A stretch of DNA of 64,000 bases, from positions 159,658,001-159,722,000 of the forward strand of contig NC_135787.1 in the NCBI RefSeq assembly GCF_051106095.1, written 5' to 3'. This DNA comes from Pogona vitticeps. Lineage: Eukaryota; Chordata; Lepidosauria; Squamata; Agamidae. Of the stretch, positions 1 to 18,940 are shown one piece after another (the first letter of the stretch is position 1; each line of letters starts with the position of its first letter). The notes under the pieces are model-generated. The model searched no databases. It was not told where the DNA came from and was given only the letters and a program-made list of their open reading frames with translations. Position numbers and translations under genes: made by a program.

Positions 1-598
1 CAACTTTATATCTTCCCTGCCTGGAACACTTGTGCAATATATACAGTACTAGGTTTACAATGTGCCAACAGTCATATTGGTTAATGGATAAGCGGCATGT
101 TTGGTTATTACTGGAGAGTTGAGACCTGCAAAAATGTGATGCATATTTGGCATTATGCCTCACTAAACTAAAATTTAATTATTTAGTAAACATTAGTGTG
201 GAGCTGTTGGTGTAGAACCTGGCAGTAAATCATCATTAGCATCTACCTGTTATAATAGTTTAGTATTTATTTCCTGCTTTTGTGGGGATTGAGTACATAT
301 GTTAAAATTGAGCACACTGAGTACATTTAGTACACTGTTAAAATTGCAGTGTTCAACCAGTTAGTCTGAATATGTGTTGACATAAGATCTATTCTGAAAA
401 GATTAATGAGGTTAACCTTCTAACCCAAATTATACCTGTTTTTGTCTTACTGCTTTCAAAATTTTGCTGAAAATTACTAGGGAAGAATTCTTATAATTTT
501 AAGTTCTGTTTCCACTTCTGAATGTTGGATGCAGAGATAACATAAATTTTTTTAATGGTACTATCTGAAGCATGCATATTAATCAATGAAGACAATTT
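1..598. other. intergenic DNA, nothing recognised
   Basis: AT-rich single-copy-looking sequence with no open frame of note, no recognisable repeat and no splice-flanked coding segment. By synteny the next gene to the left should be RERG on the plus strand, but none of its coding sequence is visible here. Confidence 0.5.
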
Positions 599-1510
599 TG
601 TTGTTGTTCTTTAGTCGTTTAGTCGTGTCCTATTCTTCGTGACCCCATAGACTAGAGCACACCAGCCCTCTTGTCTTCCACTGCCTCCCGGAGTTGGGTC
701 AAAGTCATCCTGGTAGCTTTGATGATACTGTCCAACCATCTTGTACTCTGTCGTCCCCTTCTCCTCTTTCCTTCACACTTTCCTAACATCAGGGTCTTTT
801 CCAGGAAGTCTTCTCTTCTAATGAGATGGCCAAAGTATTGGAGCCTCAGCTTCAGGATCTGTCCTTCCAGTGAGCACTCAGGGTTGATTTCCTTTAGAAT
901 GGATAGGTTTATTCTCTTTGCAGTCCAGGGGACTCTCAAGAGTCTCCTCTAGCACCACAATTCAAAAGCACCAATTCTTCAGCATTCAGCCTTCTTTATG
1001 GTCCAGCTCTCACTTCCATACATGGCTACTGGAAAAACCATAGCTTTGACTATGCAGACCTTTGTCGGCAAGGTGAGGTCTCTGCTTTTTAAGATGCTGT
1101 CTAGGTTTGTCATCACTTTCCTCCCAAGAAGTAGGCATCTTTTAATTTCATGGCTGCTGTCCCCATCTGCAGTGATCATGGAGCCCAAGAAAGTAAAATA
1201 TGTCACTGCCTCTGTATCTTCCCCTTTTATTTGCCAGGAGGTGATAGGACCAGTGGCCATGGTCTTAGTTTTTTGGATGTTGAGCTTCAGACCAGTTTTT
1301 CTGCTCTCCTCTTTCACCCCCATTAAGAGTTATTTAATTCCTCCTCCCTTTCTGCCATTAGAGTGGTATCATCTGCATATCTGAGGTTGTTGATATTTCT
1401 TCTGGCAATTTTAATTATGGCTTGAGATTCCTCCAGTCCAGCCTTTTGTATCATGTATTCTGCATATAAGTTAAATAAGCAGGGAGATAATATACAGCTT
1501 GTCATTCTTG
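599..1510 (-). mobile_element. BovB (RTE clade) LINE, 3' part of reverse transcriptase
   Basis: Read on the minus strand this is the last ~0.9 kb of a BovB-type RTE retrotransposon. The segment near 1323-1505 encodes the palm motif YADD within NNLRYADDTTLMAE, preceded by LSPCLFNLYAEYM. The segment at 979-1323 encodes MYGSESWTIKKAE, and 652-939 encodes the C-terminal part LQYFGHLIRRE...KTLMLGKCEGKRRRGR, the hallmark end of BovB. The pieces lie in different frames and stops interrupt them, so this is a dead, 5'-truncated copy. The low-coordinate end carries a GTT/AAC-type tail, as BovB ends do. A second, shorter copy lies at 31145-31606. Confidence 0.9.
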
Positions 1511-3559
1511 AAGACAGTTACACTGTATCTTAAAAGTTATAGTTACGGTGAAAAGTTATACAGTAGTTATAGTGAATAACATACTGTGCACCAGTATGAA
1601 TGTAATGAAGCAAATTGGCCACATGATGGCAACAGGTGAAGAGGAAATTAGTCTGTGATGAGTGAAGCAATGTGTAAATTAAGGCACCGAGCCTGGCGGT
1701 AATTACATGGTATTGTTTCTAATATGCAATATTGTATAAATTCCTTAGGCACCCAATATGGTTGCTGTCAGTTTGGGCAGAATAATGAGCACGTCTCTTA
1801 ATTTATGCTTTAACTTACAAACATTCCCCCAAAAGTTGTCCTCTTCAACTGCATTGAAAACATGGCTTGGTAATGCAAAATTGGCCATTCTGTGAAGCCA
1901 GTCAGGAAAGTTTCTATTGACAAACCAAGCTTCTGAAGCTTTTTGTGACCCCAGCCCTGTGTTTCCCTTTATTTTCTTTATTTTGACCTATTTAACTTCC
2001 CAGGAGCCCACACCTTTCTACATAAGCACAGGACCTGGTGTCGTTATATCCTTTATTGCTGCGACCCCCAATGTGATGTGCCCACAGATGCACCACTTGA
2101 TGCCTGCCCAAGTAACTACCCCTCCTGATCGTTAAACTGTGTAATAGTTAAAAATAATTTTTATTAATTAATGGAGGCTAATGTAAGCCTTCAGTGCCAT
2201 TTTTTATCAACAAGGTTATGTAAACTGAACTGGATCTCAGAGTCATTTTTAGGAAATAAATCTACTACTTTGCAGACAGCACATCTTTCTGAAGTTTACT
2301 CAGCTGCTCTGAAGAAATAAAAAAGTAAGGTTGTGTTACTGTTGTTCATTTTGATATGATGTGTGCATGAACTGCTAGGTTTTCCTTATTTTGATATATT
2401 GGTTTTGCCAGACTTATGAGCACCTGTGTCCTTGTGTGTTTTACCTGTTTCTGTTTGTTTTGTTGTGGATACGTAGGAGATAAATTTTTCAACTGGATGG
2501 ATTTCCCAGAGTGTTGCCATTTGCCTTCTTCAGTGAAATTAATATCTTGTTGTACCTTCTGAAGGGTAAATATGTGATTTGACATTTGAGACAGTGGCCT
2601 GTATTCCATCTTTTCTTAGCCAAGTTTGGGTGTGGTCCGGTGGACATTTTTTCCTGTAGTTTGGTCCACTTTGGGAACAGGATGGTTTGTGCTTTTTCCC
2701 AGCAACCACATGAGGTACAAGGAGTTGAGAACCAGCCTGTCCCTTATCTTTGCCTACCTACATCTTTTTGAGTCCTTGTCAGGGGCTACTGTGTGTGTTT
2801 AGAGCTAGACCAATTGATTTGTTTTCTAATTGAAAGCTTCCTCCTCCTGCCCCATAGAGAGAGGAGTACAGGAGGGGACAAGGAGGGAGATCTCTCTTTT
2901 CGTATTTTTGTATTTTTATTTTACTACTTCTTTTTTTACATTTTCCTTTAAAGGGAGAAACAGACTAAATAGCGTTGCTTGAGGTGCAGCGGGCTTCCTG
3001 CCCTGAAACCTCCAGTCCTTGCTGTGGATGCAAGGATTGCCCCAAATGGCATATTGCACCTCTGAGCGACCTTAAGTGACCAATCCATTTAGTCTAATCC
3101 AATTTAGCTCAATCCAGTTTGGCATTCTAGTCACATTCTTAGTTGCTTCTGAGACCCATCGCTTTAGACATTAGGCATTTGTCTAAAGACATTGGGGGCT
3201 GCATGATGGGGTCTTAGACATGGGTGTGCACCTATGTAAGCCATGTTCCTGAACATTCTCATGCATCTAGGAAAAGTATACCAGATCTTCATATGTTGAG
3301 CACATAGTTCTGTAGACACTCTCTAATTGTGTCATACAGACCTACTGTCTCAGTGACTGAAATTCTGGGAAGTTGGAAAGTGGCCATTTCTGGGAGCAGT
3401 CTATGTCCCTAGCACTCAATTAGTCATCCACGTGTGCAGGCAAACATCTGCATAAGGCTGACGTCTTCTTTAAATGCAGAAAATTCTGCATTCAAAAGAA
3501 GGCAAGCTTTCCCTGAGTGACTGGCTGCCTGGGTGGGATTTTTAAATAGATTGTTGTAG
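1511..3559. other. intergenic DNA, nothing recognised
   Basis: About 2 kb with only short chance frames, some pyrimidine-rich, and no repeat I can name. A few short T-rich runs occur near 2900. No coding segment with splice sites was seen. Confidence 0.4.
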
Positions 3560-3735
3560 CTTATTGCTGCTTTGAATGTGGTTTGGTGTTGCCTATATTT
3601 TTTATATGGTGTTTGTTTGATCCTTTTTACTATCTGTATACTTCATGTTGTTAGCTTTAATATTGTCTTTTAACGATGTAAACCTCCTTGGGTAGTTAAA
3701 AGGAGAAAGGTGGGGTATAAACAAACAAACAAAGA
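3560..3735 (+). mobile_element. old L2/CR1-like LINE 3' end
   Basis: Ends with a degenerate 'taaacctccttgggta...ggtggggtataaa' motif followed by short CAAA repeats. This is the typical 3' terminus of reptile L2-like LINEs (gtaagccgcc...gcggtataaat plus a short tandem tail). Better preserved relatives lie at 44815-45320 and 57375-57490. Only the untranslated end is present. Confidence 0.5.
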
Positions 3736-4221
3736 TTTTACGTTTTGGAGCTAAGGCATCATTTATGCTTTATACTATGTGGCTGGGCAAGTTAGATTTT
3801 GGTTTTATTCCCCCCTTTGCCCTCCAGGAAACTGGCATTTTGTGACTGGCCATACTCATGGTGGCAGCCATTTTGTAGGTGTACCTACAACACTTTCAAA
3901 ATTCCAAATGTAGCTACCAGACCCAAAAGCTTGGAATTCCATGTGTTTCTCCTACATTCTGCTAGCACTCTACCTGTTTCTTTTGATCCATGCTGGGCAT
4001 TATCCTATGTTATGAGACCAAATCCACATTTCATTTGAGGCTTTAGCCCAAGAATGGAAAAGGTCAACCTCCAAATGCTGTTGAAGCCCACCGTCCACCA
4101 TTGTCCTGTAAGGACAATAGTTAGGGATGAGAGAAATGACTGTCCAGTAATATCTGGAAAGACAGCTCCCACCCCTCCTTTAGATTCTTTGAAACATTCT
4201 TCTCAGTTGGTTTAAAGATGA
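3736..4221. other. intergenic DNA, nothing recognised
   Basis: No gene or nameable repeat seen. A chance frame of about 79 codons (3799-4038) has no family resemblance. Confidence 0.4.
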
Positions 4222-4355
4222 TCATAGACTCATAGAATAGTGAAGTTGGAAGGGGCCTACAAGGCATCAAGTCCTGCCCTCTGCTTGAGGCAGGAATACA
4301 AATCAAAGGATATCCGGTGGTTGTCTAAGTTTCTCTTGAATGCCTCCAGTGTTGT
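4222..4355 (-). mobile_element. CR1 LINE 3' end fragment
   Basis: The plus strand reads 'tcatagaatagtgaagttgg' followed by an aaggggcct..catcaagtcc...caggaat pattern. This is the reverse complement of the conserved CR1 3' end. The same element in the opposite orientation, far longer, is at 54225-54682. Only the last ~130 bp are kept. Confidence 0.75.
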
Positions 4356-7300
4356 CTGAGATACAGCCTCTAAGGTTTTTGCAAGCTGTCCATTAAAATA
4401 CTAAGAGAAACAAAATTTTGAAAGAGCCTGAATGGATTAAAATGTCCAGCACATATCAGAAAAGCATACATCTTTTTTAGGGACACACTGTAAATAAAAA
4501 TAAAACACATTTGAAATACAAAACTTTGGGGAAATTGCTAGCAGTTTTAAAAAAATACGTGTAAACTGACGCTTTGTGTCTTCAGTGCATTGAGAGTTTT
4601 AATAAATATGGGCACCAAAATTTTTGTTTATTTCATTGTATTGTTTTGACTCCCTCTCATCATATCACAGTACTCCATCCTCTCACTTCTCTTCTGCTGA
4701 TGATTGGACATTATCATGGCTGTTCTGACTTGTATGCAGTAGTTGTAAACAATGATGCATTGCATCCAAACCAGTCTTCAAGATTTTTCAGCCAAGACAT
4801 ATTTCTTATTTCTGCACTCCTTTTCCAGTAATTGTAATTTTTGCCCCCACGACTGATATATTCTAGCTTTATGTATTGTGTATGTTTTATGATTTCTTGG
4901 TCTTTATTAATTCATGCTAAAAATATAACATCTTGAAGAGGAAATACTTAGCATTCTTGTAATGGATTCACATTTCAAATACTTCTATTTTTTTTCTATA
5001 ACTACCTTTTTAAAAAGTCCATGATTCTGTGCCACAAAGTAGAATTAACAGTACATAGCACTATGAAATTAGAAATTGCTCTTTTGTTGTTGAATCAGTT
5101 GCTAAATTGGAAGATGAAACCACCAGTTTTTTTCTGCAGTTTTTATCATTAGTTTTCATAAATGGTATCAGTCTAGAAAAGGTGAGAGGGGATAGGGGCC
5201 CAGACCGCATTCCACTCTCAATATACTTCCTCCCACTTCAGAAGCCTGAGTGAAGAGATCAGTATTAAGTATTGTCCATAGATTTTGTGAAATAACATCA
5301 GGTTTATGAGCAGACATCATATTCAAGCATATTCAGGTTTTAAAAAACAACATTTTATTTTCTTTTTGTATTTTTTTTTAGTAAAAGAATAAACACAGAG
5401 GTATGCTTGGGGGATATATACCCTGACATTTTGACAAGTTTTTAAAATATAGTTTTTATTTGCAAAATATCACATTTCCCTTCTGATGGTGAACATTGAA
5501 CTGGATTTTAAGGGGGGAAAATAAAGAAAATTTAAAAATGTAAATATACAATCTCCCTTCCTTGTCAAAAATAATAAACCACAAGCCAGCAATCTTTAAA
5601 AATGAGATGTTTTTTCTTTAACTGTTTAAACAAACAATTAAAGATCCAATGCTGTCCACTAATGATTGAAGAAATGTTTAAATGAGGAATCATCTGGTGA
5701 AGCATTCCCATTTATGGGAGAATCTGTACTATGTAAATCAATGCACGTATCTGGGATTAATTTTTTTAAAACTTGTGTTTTCTTATGGTGGCCACATGTC
5801 TAGTTTTGCAGAGAACAACCATCAATCTGGAAAAATGTTCCGGCCAAGTCCTGTTTAAAAATTTAGGCAGAAGATGGGAGAACAGAGGCTTGATGGTGCT
5901 TGTCAGTAATAGCAGCTGGATGGTAGATTCAGCAGGGATGTAGCTGGTAACAGGCATCCTCCCTGTGGTGAGATGGTCTATAATTCCCTTTAAATTATTG
6001 CAATTACTTTAAAATTCTCAAGTTTTATATAAATCTGTGTCCTTTCTTGTCTTTTTTGGCAATGTGTGTCTCTCTTATATGTTATTAATATTTATTAGTC
6101 GCATTTATTAACTATGCCTGGTGGTTCTTACCTAGCAAAACTGCATCATCCATATGGAAGGGATAAGATACCAACAAGCTTATGAAGATCCAAGCGATCA
6201 ATCTGTGGAGGTAACTAGCGTGCAAGGAATAAAACTGGAATTTTATCATATGGAAAGGTTATAAAAAGTTAATTGCTATCTTAATGTTCATTATCTTGCT
6301 GTTATTAAGTATTATGTACAGAAAGGGGGAAGCTATGTTTGAGGCAAAAAAATCTGATCCAAAAATTAATAGACCGGTTTGCAGAGAAATGCTACTCTGG
6401 CTGTGATCCTCCATCCTAAACATATTTATTTGGAAGGAAGTGCTATTCTATAAATGTGACTTAATTTGCTTCAGATTGGTGTATACAAAAGTAGTATGAG
6501 AGATGTATTCAAAAAATAGAGAAGGGTGGCATATAAAATAGAATTTCAGAGAAAGCAGAATGAAAAAACAGGATGAAGCAAGAAAACATGTGATCAAAGA
6601 CAATGGTCAGAATCCTGTTGGGATTCTATTCTAGGGTAAGTGAAATTATAAACATCGTAGTAGCAAATTTCAGCTGACTAATAAGGTGCCAGTCACATGC
6701 CTGGTGGTCATCAGCCAGTTATTTGACTGGGTGCATGACCAGACATGTGACTGTTACCTTATTAATACGCCAAAATTCACTGTCACAGTTTAATGTAATA
6801 TCACTTAATCTTAGGGTAAAATCGCCAATGGATTTGGGCAGTAGAAACAGAAGTTGTATTTAGAAACTAAACAATATTCCACTCAGTATCTCATGAAGAT
6901 GCAGAATCAGGAATTATTGCATAAAAAGCTGAAATAAATGAAAAACACCACCACTTGAAAAATGTTATTGAATACTATATTAGGTTTAGTAGTTAGAACA
7001 ATTCCTATTCCTTCATGATAATAAGGTGCTATGTAGTAGATTTACTTTTTTTGCAATTATTATTAAGTTTATCATATTTAAAAGCAGGGCTGTTGCTAAC
7101 CATAGATTTTTCCCTTGAAACATGAAGCTTATGTTTTCACTTCAATGATATCCCAGCCTCTTATTGTTTTCTGTTTTGGATATACACAGGCATAACAGGA
7201 GAAAAATGCAGAGCTAAATCCAGTTGTTAGTCCCAAATACTGTAGAATAAATCCATTGAATCAATGGGATTTACATAAGTATTGATTTAGCAAATCCCCT

Positions 7301-8305
7301 TCATTCAGTGGGTCTACTCCAGATAACTATAAATTGGATTTAATCCTGTATGTCTGTGTATAAAATGTCAACCACATGTTTCTAATTTCTGCTATATGTG
7401 AATATAGATTTAAAGGTGATCTTCACATTTGATAGTGTTTTAAAATCAAATATGCACATACGGAATATTCCATCTATGAAATAGCTTTTAGAGTTTAGTT
7501 ACAGGATCTATTGTAAAATTAGCACACACAACTTGATGAAAAGTTTAAAATAAAATCCATTCTACCCAACAATAAAAGAAATTAGGACACAATTCTACTT
7601 GATATTTAAAGTAGGCTGACTAATGGAATTCCTATGCATATATACTCAGAACTAAGTCCTTCTCAGTCCAAGGTAGCTTATTCCCTGGTAAGTGGATGTA
7701 TGATTGCAATCTGGATAGTTTCAGGTCTTTTGTATTTTCTTAACAAAAATAAACCAGCTAAATCCATCAGTGAGGTAAACAATAAAGTGCAAATATGATA
7801 TTTAGAACCAGATAAAACACTAAGTGGGACCTTCACATGGGAGACTTTGTGATGCCAGATTCATCTGAAGCCAAAGTGTCTGTATAAGAATTTTCACAAA
7901 AGAAGCTACTTTTGAGTAATTGATTTCTTTAAAATTTGAACTTAAAGGGCTGGAATATTATGATACAAGAAACGTAGTGCTTTCAGCTATCTCTTCAGAG
8001 CAACAGGAGTCAAAATGAAAAGATGTAAGATGTTAGAGGAATCCTGGATCACAGAAGGAGACTTTGCATGCATGGAGAATTTTCAGGAGGAAAAGAGCAC
8101 AATGAAAATGTGCATATGCTTTTCAAGGTCTTGGCTGAGAAGCCAGTTGGATATTTTAGCAGCATTTTCTAAATTCAGACAAAGTTGCCCTGAGAAGACA
8201 GCTGCTCAGAAAATGACCCATACCTACAAAACCACCTGATGTAATATTTCTGAATAAAGAGTGGAAGTAAGTATTATGGGTGACATAAGCAAGGGTGCTG
8301 GAGAA
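4356..8305. other. 3' flank of PDE6H; intergenic, AT-rich
   Basis: About 4 kb of AT-rich DNA that should include the PDE6H 3' UTR at its right end (minus strand). I could not settle on a poly(A) signal. No repeat was named with confidence. The short frame at 8015-8239 has no recognisable domain and lies antisense to the probable UTR. Confidence 0.4.
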
Positions 8306-14655
<6,350 letters not shown>

Positions 14656-14688
14656 TTTTCAGGGACTCTGAGGCACTCAGCTTTTTCT

Positions 14689-16690
14689 CTGGAAGGCAAA
14701 ACAACGCAGTCAGTGAACATGAGGAAAAGGACAATACTTCATCATTTACAGTGCTGTTTGATTCAGCAACAGTTGGAAAATCTAGACAGCAGAGATGTTT
14801 TCAGAAGCTACTCCAGGAACAGGGAATTCAATAAGTGATGTACGGCCACTCCTTATCTATTCCACTCTATCTGATCGGGAGACCACATACAGCTCAGAAC
14901 AGGGCTTTTATAATGTTGTAGACAAGAGGGAATTCTGGCAGGTTCACATAACCTTTCTGCTTTGCAAACCTAGGACACCACAAGTTCCGCCTGTCAAACC
15001 TCTTTTCCCCCCACAACTATTTCAAGTGACAGGAGAACTGTCCTCAGTTGTATAGCTTGGCATTAGGGACAGTGTAGCCAACTGATCCAAAGAAAATGTC
15101 ATAGCTTGATCTTGTGCATGTAGAAGTATCTTGATATGCAGGGCAAGCTCTTTACAGCATAGAGAAAAACCTTATCATCTGCCGTAGTCTGCACATCTAG
15201 TACAGCTACTTTGGCCAGTTGAAACACTGGCACCTATAAGGCTCCATTATTACAAGAAAGAATTATTGTTTGATGGTGGGGCATAATCTTTATGCACAGA
15301 AGGCGCTAGTTACAATCTCTGAAAATGGAACAGTTGGCAGCAAGTGACTGGATTGATCCCTATCTGGAATCCTGGAAACTCCAACCTACAACATGGGATT
15401 CATATTTTTTTTGGTCTTTTTCTTCTTAATGAACATCTCATTAGAGTCAGAGTGACTCTGAGCAGAAAAAGACTTTACAGATACCCCATAATTATAGCTG
15501 AAAGGAAGTTAATGTTAGAGAGGAGTGACTGAAGCAGTCTTTCTCATTTGCTGTGCTTAAATACTGAAGTCCAATCACCAAACAAAGCAAGCTAATTTGT
15601 TCAGTCCTGGAGCTGAGAGAAACTCCTACTGTGACACTCAAATTATTTTATTAGTTAAGGATTTTCTTCTAATGATGGGCTATCTATAATGTCAGTTTTG
15701 CCCCTTGTCTAGAACAGGACAAGGCTTTTGTTACTTAGGAGCTGCATAAAATGTTGGTGAAGACTGCTTGTCATGAAAGGGTGAGAAAACTGTACCTGCC
15801 GAATTTCCCTCTTCTATACACTGACTTGGAAAAGTAGCTATGCTGGCTGGGTGATTTTGGGAGCTGCAGTCCAAAAAACTAACTTTTCCAAACATTTCAC
15901 TGACTAAAAAGTAACTCTTTCATCCTTTCCATTTCCCCATTTCTTACCTTTTAAATTTTCTGTAATGCTCTGAGACAAAATTGCTCACGCCATAGGTTTG
16001 ATGCATTTTCAACTAAATCACCAACTGCGTATGGTTTTCCACCTACTAGCTGAGACCACTGCACCAATTTAGACCAAAGAATTGCTATGTGATTGTGTAG
16101 AGTGAGAGATGAATGTTGATTAGAGTGAAGTAGGTCTCCCTTCGCCACAGGAGAAGGTGTTTATCCTTCCCTGTTTATCCCTCTCTCACATGTAAAGCCA
16201 CATGATTTTCACTCCTGCCTCTTAGTGGCATTAAGTAATTTTCATTCTAGGCTATTCCCTTGCTTGTATCACTCCTGTAGAGAAATGACAAAATTAGCAC
16301 TTCTCTGAACTGATGTTTAACCTCTTCATCTCAAAGCATCACACTGGTACCATCTCAAAATAGCTTTTCATGGTTTTTTTTTAATATCTCTATAAATTTA
16401 TATCCTGTAAAAATATGCATACAAATATCAAGTCTCAATAATAATTTCCACTGAAGGAAAACACATACACGAAAGGAATACTTATCCTCTAACACAGCCA
16501 TTTCAATTTGTTTTAGCACCAAGAGACCTTTACAGACTCTTTAAGACAATATGAGTCAGTCTATCTATGCATGATATTCAAACCAGTGACCAAAAAGCGG
16601 AGATGAAAATCAAATTTGATCAAATTTAGTTTAAGGATCTTCATTCCAAATATGGTAAATGCACAGATGACATATGCCCCCAAATAAGAA
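14689..16690. other. upstream DNA of PDE6H
   Basis: Should hold the non-coding first exon and promoter of PDE6H on the minus strand, but neither can be placed from sequence alone. A short segment near 15840-15890 ('ggctgggtgattttgggagc') resembles an eroded foldback-transposon end. No other gene seen. Confidence 0.4.
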
Positions 16691-16691
16691 A

Positions 16692-16725
<34 letters not shown>

Positions 16726-16761
16726 CTTCTTCTTCTTCTTCTTCTTCTTCTTCTTCTTCTT

Positions 16762-16822
<61 letters not shown>

Positions 16823-16900
16823 TTATTCTTATTCTTATTCTTATTCTTATTCTTATTCTTATTATTCTTATTATTCTTATTATTCTTATTATTCTTATTA
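16691..16900. repeat. compound microsatellite: ACT, CTT, ATT, CTTATT and ATTATTCTT units
   Basis: Five successive tandem motifs over 210 bp grading into each other. The high-coordinate end joins the 3' end of a minus-strand LINE (16903-17475), so the array probably grew from its AATAAG-type tail. All long open frames here are low-complexity artefacts. Confidence 0.97.
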
Positions 16901-16902
16901 AA

Positions 16903-17475
16903 AACACGAGGCACAGTCAAAATGATAAAAACATTGACTGGTATTATATAACAGATACAAGTTTTAACCAAAAACGTATCTGTTAAATATCGGCACAGTA
17001 TGTATGCTGTTTCCGATAACACCATTTTTTGCAGCTCTGATGGTGTCATTTCCGAGATCTGCAACTACTTATAGTACTGTGTGAAATTTCTTGGTACTGT
17101 TCCCAAAGTCCCAACTACTACGAGGACCACTGAAGTAACTTCCAGAGGCGAGATGTTTCAATTGCCAGGCCTCTGTACTTTGTTAGTTTTTCCAATTCTT
17201 TATTTTTGACTCAGGCATCCCCTAGAATTGCAATGTCAATGATCTAGACATTTCTTTGTCCATTACTACTGGTATGTCTGGTGTATTATGTTCAAGGTGT
17301 CTATCAGTTTGGATCCAGAAATCCCATAGGATCTTGACTTCCTCATTTTCTGACACCTTCTCTACCTGATGTTCCCACGGGTTTTGGGGGGCTGGCAAGC
17401 TACAATCTTTGCATAATGACCAGTGCCACTAATTTTGCTACTCTGTCATGCCTTCTTTTTTCTTGTTGTTATTTT
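16903..17475 (-). mobile_element. R4-like non-LTR LINE, 3' end
   Basis: On the minus strand a degenerate protein (for example EMTPSELQKMVLSETAYILC then RYLTDTFLVK at about 17064-16960) is followed by a 3' UTR containing 'ataaaaacattgactgg..'-type sequence and an AATAAG tail. The protein scraps resemble C-terminal ends I associate with R4-clade LINEs ('LQKxxLxxTAxILR'); R4 elements are known from Anolis. The same 3' UTR motif occurs on the opposite strand at 42095-42185. The clade assignment is from memory. Confidence 0.5.
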
Positions 17476-17499
17476 TGTTTTTGTTCTTCTTCTTCCATA

Positions 17500-17600
17500 T
17501 TTAGCTCAGTAGTTTAGGTATCTGGCTGTGGAGCCAGAGGATGTGAGTTTGATTCACCATTGTGCCTCCTTGTCAGGGGCCCAGCTCTTCGATTCTAAGA
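17500..17600 (+). mobile_element. tRNA-derived SINE head (family A)
   Basis: A/B-box-like order: 'agctcagtagtttaggtatc' ... 'gtgagtttgattcaccattg'. This is the plus-strand version of the head seen in reverse at 13482-13712 and 52795-53030. The body is not preserved. Confidence 0.6.
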
Positions 17601-18757
17601 TCAAATATTATTTGGACTACAGCTTCCAGAATCTCTCAGCCAGCATGGCTAGCTCAGCAATTCTGGGATCTCTAGTTGAAAAATAAATAAAATAAAGTCA
17701 AAATAAACTTTCAGTATCTGGAAATTGAATATCACAAGAGCCAATTAGAGAAAACATTGGAGTGAGATGGATATTACAAATGATTCAAGAACCAATATTT
17801 GCCTCTCAATAAAAAGCCACAGTTTATTACTGATATGAGTCATTTCTTAAATTTTTTTTTACCCCACCTTTCTCCTCGAAAGGACTCTGATGGAGATGTG
17901 TGCCATCGCCTCAAGTGAACAACACAATGGGACTTTTATGCTGAAAGGAACTTGATATCTGGAAAGGCAGCAAGACCCCGGGTACTACCACAAAGCTATT
18001 ACATGCTGTATATATTTAGAAGCCGTTGGACACTGGTCGCTGTACTAACTTAATTTTCTCTATAGTATCATTGCCTGCAAGGAAGGGCAAGGAAGGTTTT
18101 GTAGCTAAGTGAGAGACTAGGAGAGGAGGGCTCCTCTCCCAAACATTCTGTGAGGGTGCCCTCTGTGCCATCGTCCCTAGTCATGAGCTGCCTACGGCCG
18201 CAGCCACGATGAATTCATGCATGGAGCAAAACCTTGGTCTGAAAACCATATTGCTTCTCACTTGACTCAGACTGGGAGAGAAAACCTTTTAAAAGAACTT
18301 ATAAAAAGGGAAAGAAACAGGATGTAACAAAAGTCAGAGAGTTTCATTCTCACTGGTTTTCCACTATCACCATTACCATATCCTCGTATCATGATAGGAA
18401 AAACAAAACAAAATACAAAGGGCTCCTCCCTTGAATTTCTTCTAGCTGCTTTCATTAGCAAACTAGTGAGGGGAAAAAGTTTCAGCGATGCATTTTTTTA
18501 TAGCAGTGATCCTTTCCCACCCAATCCAAAAAATGTACTAATCAGTTGTCCAACAAAGCCCTTCATGAATTTTTCTGAGCCACACTTTCCAGATAAAAGT
18601 AGAATTCATCAGGTAGGAACAGACAAAGTTATATGAGTGATTTCTTCACTCCACCCTTAGTGCCTGTCTGAACCCTCATTCTCAGTTTTCATCTTTTGCT
18701 TCGTGTCTCCCAACTCCCCTTTTAATACATTAAAACTTTATGGAACTTTGCACAATT

Positions 18758-18940
18758 ACTGTTATGCGCCGTGAAGTTGGAATGACTTGTAGCAACCCTA
18801 ACAGGGCTTTTAAGGTAAGTGAGGTATTTAAAGATTGGTTTTACCAGTTTCCACTTCCCCAGTGATTTTCTATGGCTGAGTGGGGATTTGAACCAAGGCC
18901 TTTTGAGTCCTAGTCTATATACCATACTGGGTATCCTCTT
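18758..18940 (-). mobile_element. tRNA-derived SINE (family B)
   Basis: The plus strand reads 'gtgaagttggaatgacttgt' ... 'aaccctaacagggcttttaa' ... 'ggggatttgaaccaaggcc', a common squamate SINE read from its 3' end. Copies of the same family lie at 21920-22075, 31965-32150, 32285-32515, 39910-40075, 42880-43065, 49625-49930 and 56400-56560. Confidence 0.75.

Noticed and set aside
1-598. possible 3' end of RERG
   Set aside because: Expected by synteny further left, but no RERG coding sequence or clear poly(A) site is visible.
8015-8239. 74-codon plus-strand frame near PDE6H
   Set aside because: Short, antisense to the likely PDE6H 3' UTR, no family resemblance.
16641-17064. poly-Arg/Ser/Lys frames
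   Set aside because: Frames through the compound microsatellite; only the upstream LINE scrap is meaningful.
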